NCBI GenBank assembly: GCA_027451905.1
Contig: DAIDHV010000002.1
Location: 124,001 to 188,000 of the forward strand
Source: Armatimonadota bacterium
GTDB taxonomy: Bacteria; Armatimonadota; Fimbriimonadia; Fimbriimonadales; Fimbriimonadaceae
DNA length: 64,000 nucleotides
Direction of reading: 5' to 3'
The notes beneath the pieces are model-generated. The model saw nothing but the letters and a program-made list of their open reading frames with translations, was not told the DNA's origin and searched no databases. The stretch's first letter is position 1, and each line of letters starts with the position of its first letter. Positions 8,626-17,669 of this stretch are shown one piece after another. The position numbers were made by a program, and so were the translations under genes.

Positions 8626-10518
8626 TTAATTTTGAGATTCAGAATCCGTAGCAATCATGGCTTGCATGTGCTTCATTTGAGCCACTAAGTTCGGATCGGT
8701 CGGATTGAGGTTCAATGCGCTTGTATAGGCAGATCTTGCCGCCGAGATGTTGCCTGAATCTAGGTAATCTTGCGCCCCCGAGAGGTCAGCGCGAATCGCA
8801 TTATTCTGAAATTGCAAACGATCCTCCTCGGAGCCAGCGGCAGCGCTCGCGTAAGCCCACTGATTGGCCGATTGCTGCCACAGCACGGCACGATTTTGGG
8901 CATCTTGAATAGAGCGAGCTGCCGATTGATAAAGCCGGGCAAGACTCATTTTGTACTTTTGATTTTGCGGGTCCAGTTTTTCTGCCGCTTTGAGGGCTTC
9001 TTCTGCCAAACCGAAATCCGACGATCCCACCGCTGCCTGCGCTCGCTCTTGATACAACTTGGCAAGATACTGATTCTGTTCTTCTTTTATGATTGGCGAA
9101 GTAATGGAATCTGAAGATCGCTGAACCGCAGCAATTTGCTGATTTATAGGCAAGTTCTGAGTACTTCTTTGAACATATTGTGCTCTCTGGTAGTCAGTCT
9201 GCTGAACTTTCATCGCCTTGAGAGAACCGCCAACTGCCTCGACTAAAAAGACAAGAACCAGGATAAAAGAACCTAGCAAGATCAGGGCCCACATTAAGAT
9301 CCTAAAGAAGCTGCGGGTGCTTTCTGAAACCATTTGGCGGGGCCGCACAACATAGATTGGCTGACCATTGGGGTTGGGAACGTAGCCATACTGAGAAGAC
9401 GCTGCACCCTGAGGCACGTACGGTCCGCTGACAACATGATTGTATCCGGGCGAGTTCGAATACCCATATTGAGACTGGGTCTGGCCCGAGAACAAGCTAG
9501 GAGGAGCCGAGTAGGCGGGAGCCTGGTACCCATTATATTGGCCCGGGCTGATCACAGGAGGTGGCGCGCTACTGGCATAGCCAGTGTAAGGATAGCCAGT
9601 TTGAGCATTCGGATTATATTGACCAGGTTGCTGAGAAAATGGATCAAATTGCCCCGTTGGGTTGCCCGCGTTCAGTTGGGTGCCCCACGGGTTTGCTGCT
9701 TGACCATTTAACGCGTCATCCATCCCCGTAATCATGTCTTCTGCAGAGCTATAGCGCAGATTGGGCGTCTTTTCTAGGGCTTTATGCACCACGTGATCAA
9801 CCGAATACGGCGCATTGCTAAGTGGAGCTGGGTTTGTGTTTAAGATCGCGTGGCTAAGGCTTACAACGCTGTCACCGACAAATGGCTTGTGGCCGGCAAT
9901 CATTTCATACGAAATGACTCCGACGCTAAACAAGTCACTTCGGAAGTCAATATCCTTACCGATAACCTGTTCAGGAGACATGTAGCTAGGGGTGCCAAAC
10001 GTCTGACCATCGACCGTAATATTGGGTTCAAAAGTCAACCTTGCAATGCCAAAATCGGTTATTTTTATACGACCGTCAGATAGCAGTTGGATGTTGTCCG
10101 GCTTGACATCTCGGTGGATAATGCCCTTAGAGTGAGCGTATCCCAATCCTTTGAGGACTTCGGTAAGGGTCGCAAAGGTCTCGGTTGGCTCAAAAGTGCC
10201 TTTCGAGTCAATTTTGTCTCTCAGAGTGCAGCCATCGAGAAACTCCATGGCGATAAAATGGCGTTCCCCTTCCACCCCAAACTCATAAACGGTCATGATG
10301 TTAGGATGCTGCAAAGTGCCTAGGGCCTTGGCTTCCCTCTTGAACCGATCAATGCGATCATTCCTTTGTTGTTCAGAAGTCCCCGCAGGAATATTGAGTT
10401 CTTTGACGGCGACACGACGGTTCATAATCGGGTCGTACGCTTCATAGACAATGTCATTTGAGCGTGCGATTTCCCGGATGATTTGGTACTTACCAAGCGT
10501 CGATCCTGATGGGTTCAT
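8626..10518 (-). CDS. membrane Ser/Thr protein kinase with C-terminal TPR region
   Basis: Residues ~11-275 form a Hanks-type kinase: VAVKEL (Lys39), HRDVKPDN catalytic loop, DFGIAR metal site, and GTPSYMSPEQ activation segment. The usual glycine-rich loop is replaced by IARSNDIVY, so GxGxxG is missing. A Pro/Gln/Tyr-rich low-complexity linker (about 285-395) leads to one membrane segment (FFRILMWALILLGSFILVLVF), then an external region with TPR-like helices around residues 470-620 (AEEALKAAEKLDPQNQKY, AYTSALNLNPTDPN). The kinase is thus cytoplasmic and the TPR part extracytoplasmic, a sensor-like layout. Divergently transcribed from the CAP-domain gene. No phosphatase or partner is adjacent. 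Confidence 0.9.
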   Translation of the reverse strand: MNPSGSTLGKYQIIREIARSNDIVYEAYDPIMNRRVAVKELNIPAGTSEQQRNDRIDRFKREAKALGTLQHPNIMTVYEFGVEGERHFIAMEFLDGCTLRDKIDSKGTFEPTETFATLTEVLKGLGYAHSKGIIHRDVKPDNIQLLSDGRIKITDFGIARLTFEPNITVDGQTFGTPSYMSPEQVIGKDIDFRSDLFSVGVISYEMIAGHKPFVGDSVVSLSHAILNTNPAPLSNAPYSVDHVVHKALEKTPNLRYSSAEDMITGMDDALNGQAANPWGTQLNAGNPTGQFDPFSQQPGQYNPNAQTGYPYTGYASSAPPPVISPGQYNGYQAPAYSAPPSLFSGQTQSQYGYSNSPGYNHVVSGPYVPQGAASSQYGYVPNPNGQPIYVVRPRQMVSESTRSFFRILMWALILLGSFILVLVFLVEAVGGSLKAMKVQQTDYQRAQYVQRSTQNLPINQQIAAVQRSSDSITSPIIKEEQNQYLAKLYQERAQAAVGSSDFGLAEEALKAAEKLDPQNQKYKMSLARLYQSAARSIQDAQNRAVLWQQSANQWAYASAAAGSEEDRLQFQNNAIRADLSGAQDYLDSGNISAARSAYTSALNLNPTDPNLVAQMKHMQAMIATDSESQN

Positions 10519-10660
10519 GGACAGTTACGTTTTATCTCTCTTTATGATGACGACGGAGGAGCCCAAGAAGTGCGACTAAACCCCCGTATATATAATAGTT
10601 CTTATTTTAATTTACGGCAGAACATTTGACTTCTTTACCAAAACGCGGCATAAATAAAGT

Positions 10661-11833
10661 ATGAACAAATTCTTTTACTCAAAAAATTTGTTCCCGCAAA
10701 TGGCAAAGGCAGCCTTAGTCTTGTCAATTGGGTGGCTTAGCTCCTTGTGCGCTCAAGCCCAAACCATCGAAGGTTTCCATGGAGATTACGGCCCAAGAGG
10801 TTTGATCCGAATTGCTATTCCCTCGATCTCTTGGAAGGTCTGGGCAGATCCTGGTGAATCTCTGACGAAGGCGGAAATGAAAGTTGACGGCGTCCGCGTT
10901 CATGCTTCCTATAATTCTGCTTCCAAAAGATTGGAGTGGACTCCCAGTACACCTTTATCACCAGGTGAACACCGCATTTCCTGCCAAGTGGTAGTTGAAG
11001 GCATGCTTCAAATGAAGCAGTCTTGGTCCCTCACAATTGCGAGAAACGCCACAATCTCCATGCCCGAAGCGTCCGACTCGCTCCAAGAAATATTAAAAGA
11101 CATTAATCAATTTAGAAACCTGCAGGGTCTTAGCCCCGATGTAACAAGCCCTGCCTTAGCCGCTGCCGCAAAGGCTCATTCTCACTACTTAGCCGTCAAC
11201 CACGCCTTTGGCCACTACGAGAAGCCAGGAACACCCGATTACGTTGGAAATGGCCTTGATGACAGATTCAACGCCTTTGGTTGGACCCGCGGCGGGTACG
11301 AAGATGTTGGGTTGGAATCCCAAGGCACCGCTTACGATACGGTCAGGGACCTCTTCGCGGCTCCCTATCACCGAATCCCCTTCTTGCAGCCGGGTATGGT
11401 TGAAGTTGGCGCGGCAGATGAAGCTCATAGAACAACTATTGATTTCTCGTTTAGCAGTCAACAGGGAATTGTTTGTTCTCCGATGGATGGATCAACTGGG
11501 CAGCCAAGCGCTTGGGATGGTTCAGAAATCCCGTCTCCTTTGCGGTTTTGGAACAGCCAAGGCCCCTACGGATACCCGATTATGGTGGCTGGCTTTGGAG
11601 CCGACAAAGCCATCGAAAAGGGAAAAATAACCTTGGTGAATAGCTTTGGAAGGCCAGTTGCCTGCTTTACCAGTAATCCAGAATCTGATCCCGAATTGCA
11701 TAGTGCGCTGCTTGCGATCCCCAAAGCTCCTCTTGTCAACGGCAAATACACAGCAAGAGCCGTTTTACAGTTCATAGATGGAACCACCAAGAAACTAACT
11801 TGGACCTTTACGGTGGGTCCTCAGCGATCCTGA
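10661..11833 (+). CDS. secreted CAP (SCP/PR1-like) domain protein
   Basis: A 390-residue exported protein with a signal peptide (AALVLSIGWLSSLCAQAQ). Residues ~40-130 form an Ig-like/copper-resistance-like sandwich (AEMKVDGVRVHASYNSASKRLEW). The CAP domain spans about 140-280: DINQFRNLQGLSP, ALAAAAKAHSHYLAVNHAFGH, and the later GGYEDVGLES and HRIPFLQPGMVEVGA give the family order with the paired His/Glu positions. A further beta-rich segment closes the protein. The role of bacterial CAP proteins is mostly unknown; export to the envelope is the safe inference. The last 13 bases overlap the end of the convergent citrate synthase gene. Confidence 0.85.
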   Translation: MNKFFYSKNLFPQMAKAALVLSIGWLSSLCAQAQTIEGFHGDYGPRGLIRIAIPSISWKVWADPGESLTKAEMKVDGVRVHASYNSASKRLEWTPSTPLSPGEHRISCQVVVEGMLQMKQSWSLTIARNATISMPEASDSLQEILKDINQFRNLQGLSPDVTSPALAAAAKAHSHYLAVNHAFGHYEKPGTPDYVGNGLDDRFNAFGWTRGGYEDVGLESQGTAYDTVRDLFAAPYHRIPFLQPGMVEVGAADEAHRTTIDFSFSSQQGIVCSPMDGSTGQPSAWDGSEIPSPLRFWNSQGPYGYPIMVAGFGADKAIEKGKITLVNSFGRPVACFTSNPESDPELHSALLAIPKAPLVNGKYTARAVLQFIDGTTKKLTWTFTVGPQRS

Positions 11834-12969
11834 ACTGGAATATATTTCAGGTTTTTGTGCCCTTCGTAGATTGCCTTAGGCCTAATCAGTCTATTGTTGG
11901 ATAACTGCTCAATGGCATGGGCGCAGTATCCGGCAACTCGTGAGGTAACAAAAATGGGTGTGTACAGGTCAACCGGAATTCCCAGCAAGTAGTACGCGTA
12001 GCCGGTTGGAAAGTCCACGTTAGGAAAGATATTTTTCTCTTCTTTCATAACCCGTTCTAGGGTGTCGGCGATCTCACCGTACTTGGTTATTCCCTTCCTT
12101 CTTCCAATCTCTTTTGCCACTTCAGACATATAAAAAGCACGGCTATCGCCATGCTTGTATTCTCGATGTCCAAAACCCATGATTTTCTTTTTTGTAGCTA
12201 GGGCATCTCGAATCCAGGCTTCTGCATTGGATGGCTCACCAATTTGAAGAATCATCTTGATTGCTTCTTCATTGGCTCCGCCGTGCAAAGGCCCTCTCAG
12301 GGTCGAAATTCCAGAAACAATTCCGCTATAAAGGTCACTCAAGGTGGAAACCGTTACGCGGTTTGCAAAGGTCGAGGCATTAAACCCGTGTTCAGCATAA
12401 AGGGTCAAACTGGCATCCATAACCAGTTCCGTGTAGCTGTCTACTGGATCATCGGACATCAGGTGAAGGAAACTTCCTGCAATGGATAGATTTGGATCTG
12501 GCTTTTTGGGGCTTTTGCCTTGCCGAATCCGATGACCATTGGCGACCATCGTTCCCGCTTTGGCAATGATCCTCACCGCTTTGCGAAGGTTGGCTTCATG
12601 ATCCGTGCTCGGGCTGGTGTAATCGGGGTCGAACGCCGCCAATACGGAAAACCCAGTGCGGATGCTATCCATGGGATGAGCGGTTTTAGGAAGCGCAGAG
12701 AGTGCCTGATAGACTCCTTCGGGAACTTCACGCTCTTTGCCAAGCAACTCCTTAAATGAAGAAAGCTCCTTTTGGGTAGGGAGCTTTTCAAAAAGTAAAA
12801 GATAGGCCGTTTCTTCGTAGCAGCCATGCCGCGCTAGGTCGTGTACGTCATAGCCACGGTATTGCAAACTGCTTCGGTCGCTGTCAATATCAGAAATGCG
12901 ACTAATGCCAGCGGGAACGCCTTCTAGCCCGGGCGAATATGGGTACATGGGTGATTCTGTAACGCTCAT
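11821..12969 (-). CDS. citrate synthase / 2-methylcitrate synthase
   Basis: A 382-residue type II-like short citrate synthase. Landmarks: YRGYDVHDLARHG near the N terminus, the catalytic His in LRGPLHGGANEEA, the oxaloacetate-binding MGFGHREYKHGDSRA, and a C-terminal Asp region VDFPTGYAYYLLGIP plus SRVAGYCAHAIEQ. This length and the phrase GISRISDIDS fit the clade that includes both CitZ-type citrate synthase and 2-methylcitrate synthase PrpC. The methylisocitrate lyase gene lies 169 bases upstream on the same strand, which favours a methylcitrate-cycle role (propionyl-CoA plus oxaloacetate), but no prpD is in the window and a general citrate synthase cannot be excluded. Confidence 0.88.
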   Translation of the reverse strand: MSVTESPMYPYSPGLEGVPAGISRISDIDSDRSSLQYRGYDVHDLARHGCYEETAYLLLFEKLPTQKELSSFKELLGKEREVPEGVYQALSALPKTAHPMDSIRTGFSVLAAFDPDYTSPSTDHEANLRKAVRIIAKAGTMVANGHRIRQGKSPKKPDPNLSIAGSFLHLMSDDPVDSYTELVMDASLTLYAEHGFNASTFANRVTVSTLSDLYSGIVSGISTLRGPLHGGANEEAIKMILQIGEPSNAEAWIRDALATKKKIMGFGHREYKHGDSRAFYMSEVAKEIGRRKGITKYGEIADTLERVMKEEKNIFPNVDFPTGYAYYLLGIPVDLYTPIFVTSRVAGYCAHAIEQLSNNRLIRPKAIYEGHKNLKYIPVQDR

Positions 12970-13138
12970 AAGAGTCCTTTCTCTTTTGAACCCAGAGTAC
13001 CTTGTCCATCAGTTTCTCATCTTGAGCAGCGTAACTTTCCCGCAGTAACCTTACAGGAGTGTTGCCTCTCTTTTGCCATTTCGCAGCCAAGAGCCAAGCC
13101 CCAAGGTCAGTTCAGACCCCACTTAATCCCAATTGAAG

Positions 13139-14023
13139 TCAGTTCAGCTTTGCCCAATTGCGGTCCGACTCTTCGTACTCTGAGTACTCAAGCAGGCTGT
13201 AAAGCTCTGCCCGAGTCTTCATCAAAGGCAGAAGCGACTCTTGGCTGCCTTCTTGGATCAACGTGCCATAGGCGGTTTCCAGCGCTTTCAGCATGACTCG
13301 GAACGCGGTCATGGGATAGATCACCATCTGATAACCCAAACCAGCAAATTCTGAAAATGAAATCAGAGGAGTTTTTCCAAACTCGGTCATGTTGGCTAGC
13401 AATGGCAAGTCAATTTCGTCCCTGAACCTTGCAAACTCCTCTACGCTTTGCAACCCCTCAGGGAAGATGGCATCGGCACCCGCATCCTTATAGATTCGTG
13501 CCCGATGAATGGCGGAATCAAGCCCCTCAACTCCTCGAGCATCCGTTCGAGCGATGATTAAAAAGGAGTCACTCACTTTTGCGTCAACCGCTGCCTTGAG
13601 TTTTGCCGCCATCGCACTGGATTCGATCACGGCTTTTCCGTCTAAGTGACCGCACCTCTTGGGATTCACTTGGTCTTCCAAATGGATTCCCGCCAAGCCA
13701 GACGATTCTAATTCAAGAACGGCTCGGTTGACGTTCCAGGCTTCGCCGAAACCAGTATCGGCATCGCTTATCACCGGTAGGTCCACTACGCTGCAGATTT
13801 TGTTAGCGTGATCCACAAACTCTGCCAAGGTCGCAAGCCCGATATCGGGCACCCCTAGCGAGCCATTCGTGACTCCAGCTCCCGAGATGTAAAGGCCGCT
13901 TGCCCCCGCCGAACAAGCCGACAGTGCCGAAATCGCATTAAAGACGCCAGGAAGCAAAACGCAACCTGAAGAAAACCTCTTTCGCAGGATCGCCCCGGGG
14001 TCTTCCAATTTTTTTTTAAGCAT
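13139..14023 (-). CDS. prpB: 2-methylisocitrate lyase (isocitrate lyase/PEP mutase family)
   Basis: A 294-residue TIM-barrel enzyme that cleaves 2-methylisocitrate to pyruvate and succinate, with Mg2+. Seen: LLPGVFNAISALSA, the metal-site phrase DADTGFGEAWNV, the catalytic KRCGHLDGK loop (Cys-Gly-His), IIARTDARG and AGADAIFPEGL. KRCGH and the short length fit PrpB rather than isocitrate lyase proper. ATG 14023 follows the stop of the ABC ATPase gene by two bases, so the two are translationally linked. The citrate-synthase-family gene downstream supports a propionate-degrading pathway. A related carboxyphosphonoenolpyruvate-type lyase is the main alternative. Confidence 0.85.
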   Translation of the reverse strand: MLKKKLEDPGAILRKRFSSGCVLLPGVFNAISALSACSAGASGLYISGAGVTNGSLGVPDIGLATLAEFVDHANKICSVVDLPVISDADTGFGEAWNVNRAVLELESSGLAGIHLEDQVNPKRCGHLDGKAVIESSAMAAKLKAAVDAKVSDSFLIIARTDARGVEGLDSAIHRARIYKDAGADAIFPEGLQSVEEFARFRDEIDLPLLANMTEFGKTPLISFSEFAGLGYQMVIYPMTAFRVMLKALETAYGTLIQEGSQESLLPLMKTRAELYSLLEYSEYEESDRNWAKLN

Positions 14024-14025
14024 CG

Positions 14026-14979
14026 CTAAACCCTTGCCTCTTGCCCAGATTTCCAGCAAGCCGAGCTATGGTTCTCTCCCACTGCAAATAGGCTAGGATC
14101 TTCCTGACACTTATCAAAACGGTACTGACAGCGTGGGGCAAACGCACAACCGGCGCCTAAGTCCCCAAATCGAGGAGGCTGCCCGGGGATCACCGCAAGT
14201 TTGGCCTGCTTGCCACTTGGCATCGCACTCAACAATGCCTGAGTGTAGGGCATCTGAGCGTGACGCAGAACGCTCTCTGCACTGCCACTTTCTACTACCC
14301 GCCCTGCATAAAACACCGACACATCATGAGAAATCGAACCAATAGCCTGAATGTCATGAGAAATCATCATCACAGCCGTGCCTGATTGTTCCTGCAGATC
14401 TTTGATCAACCTTAAGATTTGGGCTTGAAGAGTGACATCCAAGGCGGTGGTTGGCTCGTCCGCAATGAGAACCTCCGGATTGCAAGCAAAAGCCATTGCA
14501 ATGACAACTCTCTGCCGTTGACCACCCGACATTTCGTGGGGGTATTTCGAGACCGCAGAGCCAGGCCCGGGAACTCCCACAGACTGCAACAGCTCAATGG
14601 CTCGGAGCCAACCTTGCTTTCGAGACATGGATTGGTGGATCATCAAAGATTCCGCTATTTGACTTCCAACCTTCATCATGGGATTGAGGCTTGTAAAAGG
14701 GTCTTGCATGACCAGTGCCACGCGCTTACCCCGAATTTGACGGTAGTCGCGCTCTTTAAGCCCTATGAGCTCTTGACCATCCAACACAATGGATCCGCTT
14801 GTAATCAAACCGCCCTTGGGAAGCATGTTCATGATCGCGTAAGTGGTCATTGACTTCCCACAACCAGATTCGCCAACAATGCCCAGAGTCTTTCCTTTGT
14901 CTAGCGAGAAGCTGACGCTTCGAAGGATTTCGGTGCCGTTGATGCTAACGCAGAGGTTCTTCACCTCTAATAAAGGCAT
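14026..14979 (-). CDS. ABC transporter ATP-binding protein, OppD/DppD type
   Basis: A 317-residue ATPase of a peptide/nickel-type importer, which binds the membrane permease on the inner face. Walker A GESGCGKS, Q loop VMQDPFTSLNP, signature MSGGQRQR, Walker B VLIADEPTTALD, and switch His in MMISHD are all intact. The C-terminal oligopeptide-transporter extension with Cys residues (GAGCAFAPRCQYRFDKC) is present; in this family it can bind an iron-sulfur cluster or structure the dimer. No OppF, permease or binding protein is nearby, so partners must be elsewhere. It is the first gene of the unit that continues into prpB. Confidence 0.9.
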   Translation of the reverse strand: MPLLEVKNLCVSINGTEILRSVSFSLDKGKTLGIVGESGCGKSMTTYAIMNMLPKGGLITSGSIVLDGQELIGLKERDYRQIRGKRVALVMQDPFTSLNPMMKVGSQIAESLMIHQSMSRKQGWLRAIELLQSVGVPGPGSAVSKYPHEMSGGQRQRVVIAMAFACNPEVLIADEPTTALDVTLQAQILRLIKDLQEQSGTAVMMISHDIQAIGSISHDVSVFYAGRVVESGSAESVLRHAQMPYTQALLSAMPSGKQAKLAVIPGQPPRFGDLGAGCAFAPRCQYRFDKCQEDPSLFAVGENHSSACWKSGQEARV

Positions 14980-15089
14980 AAGAGAAGGGTACCAAACCTA
15001 AGAAGTATTCAAGGTTCGGCTAGGCTCATTCTTTCTTTCGGCAAGACAGTTTTAGGCTAAAACAGCCTCATTTATTGTAATATGAACAC

Positions 15090-15755
15090 ATGACTCAGAT
15101 CAAGGTGATCATCGTTGATGATGAACCAAGTTACCGAAAGGCATTAGAGCGCACTATTGCATTGATGCCAGAATGCGAGCTAGGTGGAGTCTTTGAAAAC
15201 GGAGAAGAGGCCTTAGTTGCCATACAACGCGGTCGCCCTGACGTTATCCTCACCGACATCGGCATGCCCAAACTTAACGGCATAGAGCTGACGGAAAAAG
15301 TTTCCTCTGACTTTCCAGATATGAAAGTTGTGATCCTTACCGTAAACGAAGATGACGACACCATTTACGATGCATTCCGAGCCGGTGCCATGGGCTATTT
15401 GCTAAAGACAAGCACTCCAAACGATGTGATTGATGCGATTCGAGCCGCGTACAAGGGAGAAGCCAAGATAACCCCTAAAGTTGCCGTTAGATTGATCAAA
15501 GATTTTCGGAAAGGCAAGCCAGAGCCAACCCATACCGATCGGGATATTATGGACCTAAGCGCCAGAGAACAAGAAATTCTAACCCTGATTGGAGAAGGCA
15601 TGCGAAATAAAAATATTTCAGAAAAGTTGCAAATTTCTGAGAAAACCGTTAAAAATCACGTGAGCGCAATCCTTAAGTCGTTGAGAGTTTCAAGCCGCAC
15701 AGAAGCCGCGATGAGAGCCATTCGTCATCGAGACCCCAACGCCAAGGCACATTAA
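15090..15755 (+). CDS. NarL/FixJ-type response regulator
   Basis: A 221-residue regulator: receiver domain (about 4-120) with acidic pair Asp10/Asp11, phospho-acceptor Asp56 (VILTDIGMP), Thr near 84 and Lys106 (LLKTSTP), then a LuxR-type helix-turn-helix (about 155-215; LSAREQEILTLIGEG and ISEKTVKNHVSAILKSL). It would bind DNA as a dimer after phosphorylation. No sensor kinase adjoins it. The gene ends 6 bases before the pseudopilin-like gene, so the two are probably one unit. It is divergent from the ABC ATPase gene. Confidence 0.92.
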   Translation: MTQIKVIIVDDEPSYRKALERTIALMPECELGGVFENGEEALVAIQRGRPDVILTDIGMPKLNGIELTEKVSSDFPDMKVVILTVNEDDDTIYDAFRAGAMGYLLKTSTPNDVIDAIRAAYKGEAKITPKVAVRLIKDFRKGKPEPTHTDRDIMDLSAREQEILTLIGEGMRNKNISEKLQISEKTVKNHVSAILKSLRVSSRTEAAMRAIRHRDPNAKAH

Positions 15756-15761
15756 AGGGCC

Positions 15762-16370
15762 ATGCGTGTGGATGATGAAACAACTTCGGCATCATTCTCG
15801 CCTGAGCCAAACCCGGCTCAACCAAAAAAGTCAGTTCCTGTACTTTTCGTTTTAGTTGCACTACTTGTTATAGCCTTTATTGGCGGAACATTCTTTGTTC
15901 TTAAAGATCTGTTACCAAAACTAACGGCAAGAACGTTAGCCATTTCTAACATGAGAATTCTGAGCCGGGCGGCTGCGATCTATGCGTTTGATAATGATGA
16001 ATTCACTCCGCCAACCGCGGCTTGGATGGATTCTTTAACCCCCTACACCCCCATCGACACCCACCCATTTCATTCACCAAGTGTGTTTTTGGACGGTCAC
16101 AACATGGGGCAGTATGGGGTAGCCATGAATCAAACTGACTCGAGTGTTCCCTATTTAAGCGAACAAGGTGCCTCGCAAGAGCCACTTTTCTTCGAGAGTA
16201 AGTTACTCAATCGCAATGCAAGCGGCCCGTTTCCTGGTTCGGCCATCGGTAGATATGCAGGACCTTCTCAGTCCGTTATCCCCGTAGCTGGCTTTCAACT
16301 TCGCTACGGGATTTATCTCACCAAAATCAACCGAATCCGCTGGATGAACGGACGGAAACTTCATCTCTAG
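15762..16370 (+). CDS. membrane-anchored pseudopilin-like protein with a cytoplasmic extension
   Basis: A 202-residue protein with a ~24-residue Pro/Ser-rich N terminus, then one hydrophobic helix (VPVLFVLVALLVIAFIGGTFF). The region after it, ISNMRILSRAAAIYAFDNDEFTPPTAAWMDSLTPY, matches the pattern of DUF1559-type prepilins (compare LSNMKQIDLGVQMYATDSDDIFP in the gene at 25937), where the helix continues into the aligned pilin body. No prepilin peptidase motif (G-FTLIE) is seen. Likely a helper of a fimbrial/secretion surface or a stand-alone envelope protein. Coupled to the response regulator upstream. Confidence 0.6.
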   Translation: MRVDDETTSASFSPEPNPAQPKKSVPVLFVLVALLVIAFIGGTFFVLKDLLPKLTARTLAISNMRILSRAAAIYAFDNDEFTPPTAAWMDSLTPYTPIDTHPFHSPSVFLDGHNMGQYGVAMNQTDSSVPYLSEQGASQEPLFFESKLLNRNASGPFPGSAIGRYAGPSQSVIPVAGFQLRYGIYLTKINRIRWMNGRKLHL

Positions 16371-16388
16371 CCTATGCCCCCAAGGTTA

Positions 16389-17594
16389 TCAACGAGCTGC
16401 CGTAGCCGATAGCCGGTCCCTCACCTTGATGAAGGCTTGCAGCGCCTCGGCAAGGTCTTCCTTTGTATGAGCCGCCGAAGGCATCGTTCGGATCCTTGCT
16501 TTGCCCCTTGCTACGGTGGGATACACGATGGCAAGGGCAAAAACTCCTTCTTCCATCAGCATCTTTTCCATCAACTGAGCGCGCCCTTCATCGCCCACAT
16601 AAATCGGGGTAATCGGTGTTTCACTGCCCATCGTGTCAAAACCCGCCTTTTGTAATTCAGATTTCCACCACCTGGTGTTTTCCCACAACCGATTCATCGG
16701 CTCGGGATCGTTTTCCATGATATCCAACGAAGCAATTAAGCAAGCCGCAACAACGGGAGGATGAGCTGTGCTGAATAAATAGGGTCGCCCACGGTTGATC
16801 AGCCAATCCTTAAGAACCGCAGAGCCAGCAATGTATCCACCAACCACGCCCAGAGCCTTGCTGAGGGTTCCAAGCTGGATATCAACCCTCCCATAAAGAT
16901 TGAAATGGCTTGTAGTGCCCGCTCCGTTCTTCCCAAGAACGCCGCTTGCATGAGCATCATCAATCATGACAAATGCGTTGTATTTTTCAGCCAGTTCAAC
17001 GATCTTTGGCAGCGGAGCGATGTCTCCATCCATCGAAAAAACTCCGTCGGTGATAATCATTCTCTTTTCAAAGCTCTGGGTTCTGGACAGGATTTCTTCT
17101 AATGCACCCATATCCTTGTGAGGATAAACATAGCCTTCTGACTTCTTATATTTGGCGCTGCTCAACCTCACACCATCAATAATCGACGCATGGTTAAGCT
17201 CGTCTGAAATAATCACATCCTTGTCGGTCACCACCGCAGGGATCGTTCCCGAGTTGGCAGTAAAACCGCTTGTAAAGACCAGCACCGCTTCTGTGTGTTT
17301 GAACGTGGCAAGTCTTTTTTCAAGCTGATCGTGAATATCCATCGTGCCTCCGATCCAGCGCACAGCTCCCGCGCCAGCCCCGTACTTCTTGAGGGCCTCA
17401 AGTCCGGCTTCAACAACCTTGGGGTGGTTGGCAAGCCCCAGGTAGTTATTACTGCTCAGGTTGATCACTGGCTTGCCATCCAAAACCACTCTTCCCCCTG
17501 CCGGCGTCGAAAGGATTTTGGGAATTTTATATAAGTTTTCTCTTTTTAATTGCTCGATACTTTCCGATAGAAAAGTTTGAAGACTGTTATTCAC
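16389..17594 (-). CDS. glycine C-acetyltransferase / 8-amino-7-oxononanoate synthase family PLP enzyme
   Basis: An alpha-oxoamine synthase (401 residues), which condenses an amino acid with an acyl-CoA. Motifs: NLSSNNYLGLANHP, GSGAVRWIGGTMDIH-like substrate loop, DDAHASGVLG with the PLP-binding Asp/His, and the Schiff-base Lys in GTLSKALGVVGGYIAGS. The full length fits Kbl (threonine catabolism to glycine) and its bifunctional Kbl/BioF relatives; which one cannot be told here. No tdh or bio genes adjoin it. The frame is open to 17687, overlapping the divergent mannosidase gene; GTG 17594 (NNSLQTFLSESIEQL) gives the family start and leaves a 75-base divergent promoter region. Confidence 0.85.
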   Translation of the reverse strand: MNNSLQTFLSESIEQLKRENLYKIPKILSTPAGGRVVLDGKPVINLSSNNYLGLANHPKVVEAGLEALKKYGAGAGAVRWIGGTMDIHDQLEKRLATFKHTEAVLVFTSGFTANSGTIPAVVTDKDVIISDELNHASIIDGVRLSSAKYKKSEGYVYPHKDMGALEEILSRTQSFEKRMIITDGVFSMDGDIAPLPKIVELAEKYNAFVMIDDAHASGVLGKNGAGTTSHFNLYGRVDIQLGTLSKALGVVGGYIAGSAVLKDWLINRGRPYLFSTAHPPVVAACLIASLDIMENDPEPMNRLWENTRWWKSELQKAGFDTMGSETPITPIYVGDEGRAQLMEKMLMEEGVFALAIVYPTVARGKARIRTMPSAAHTKEDLAEALQAFIKVRDRLSATAAR

Positions 17595-17669
17595 CTCTTC
17601 AGTGTATTCTGCATCAACCCAAAGAGATGAAGCACTTGGCAAGGCTAGACCAGAAATCAATATACTTTT

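Noticed and set aside
9280-9720. Plus-strand frames antisense to the kinase linker
   Set aside because: They mirror the low-complexity Pro/Gln/Tyr linker of the real minus-strand gene.
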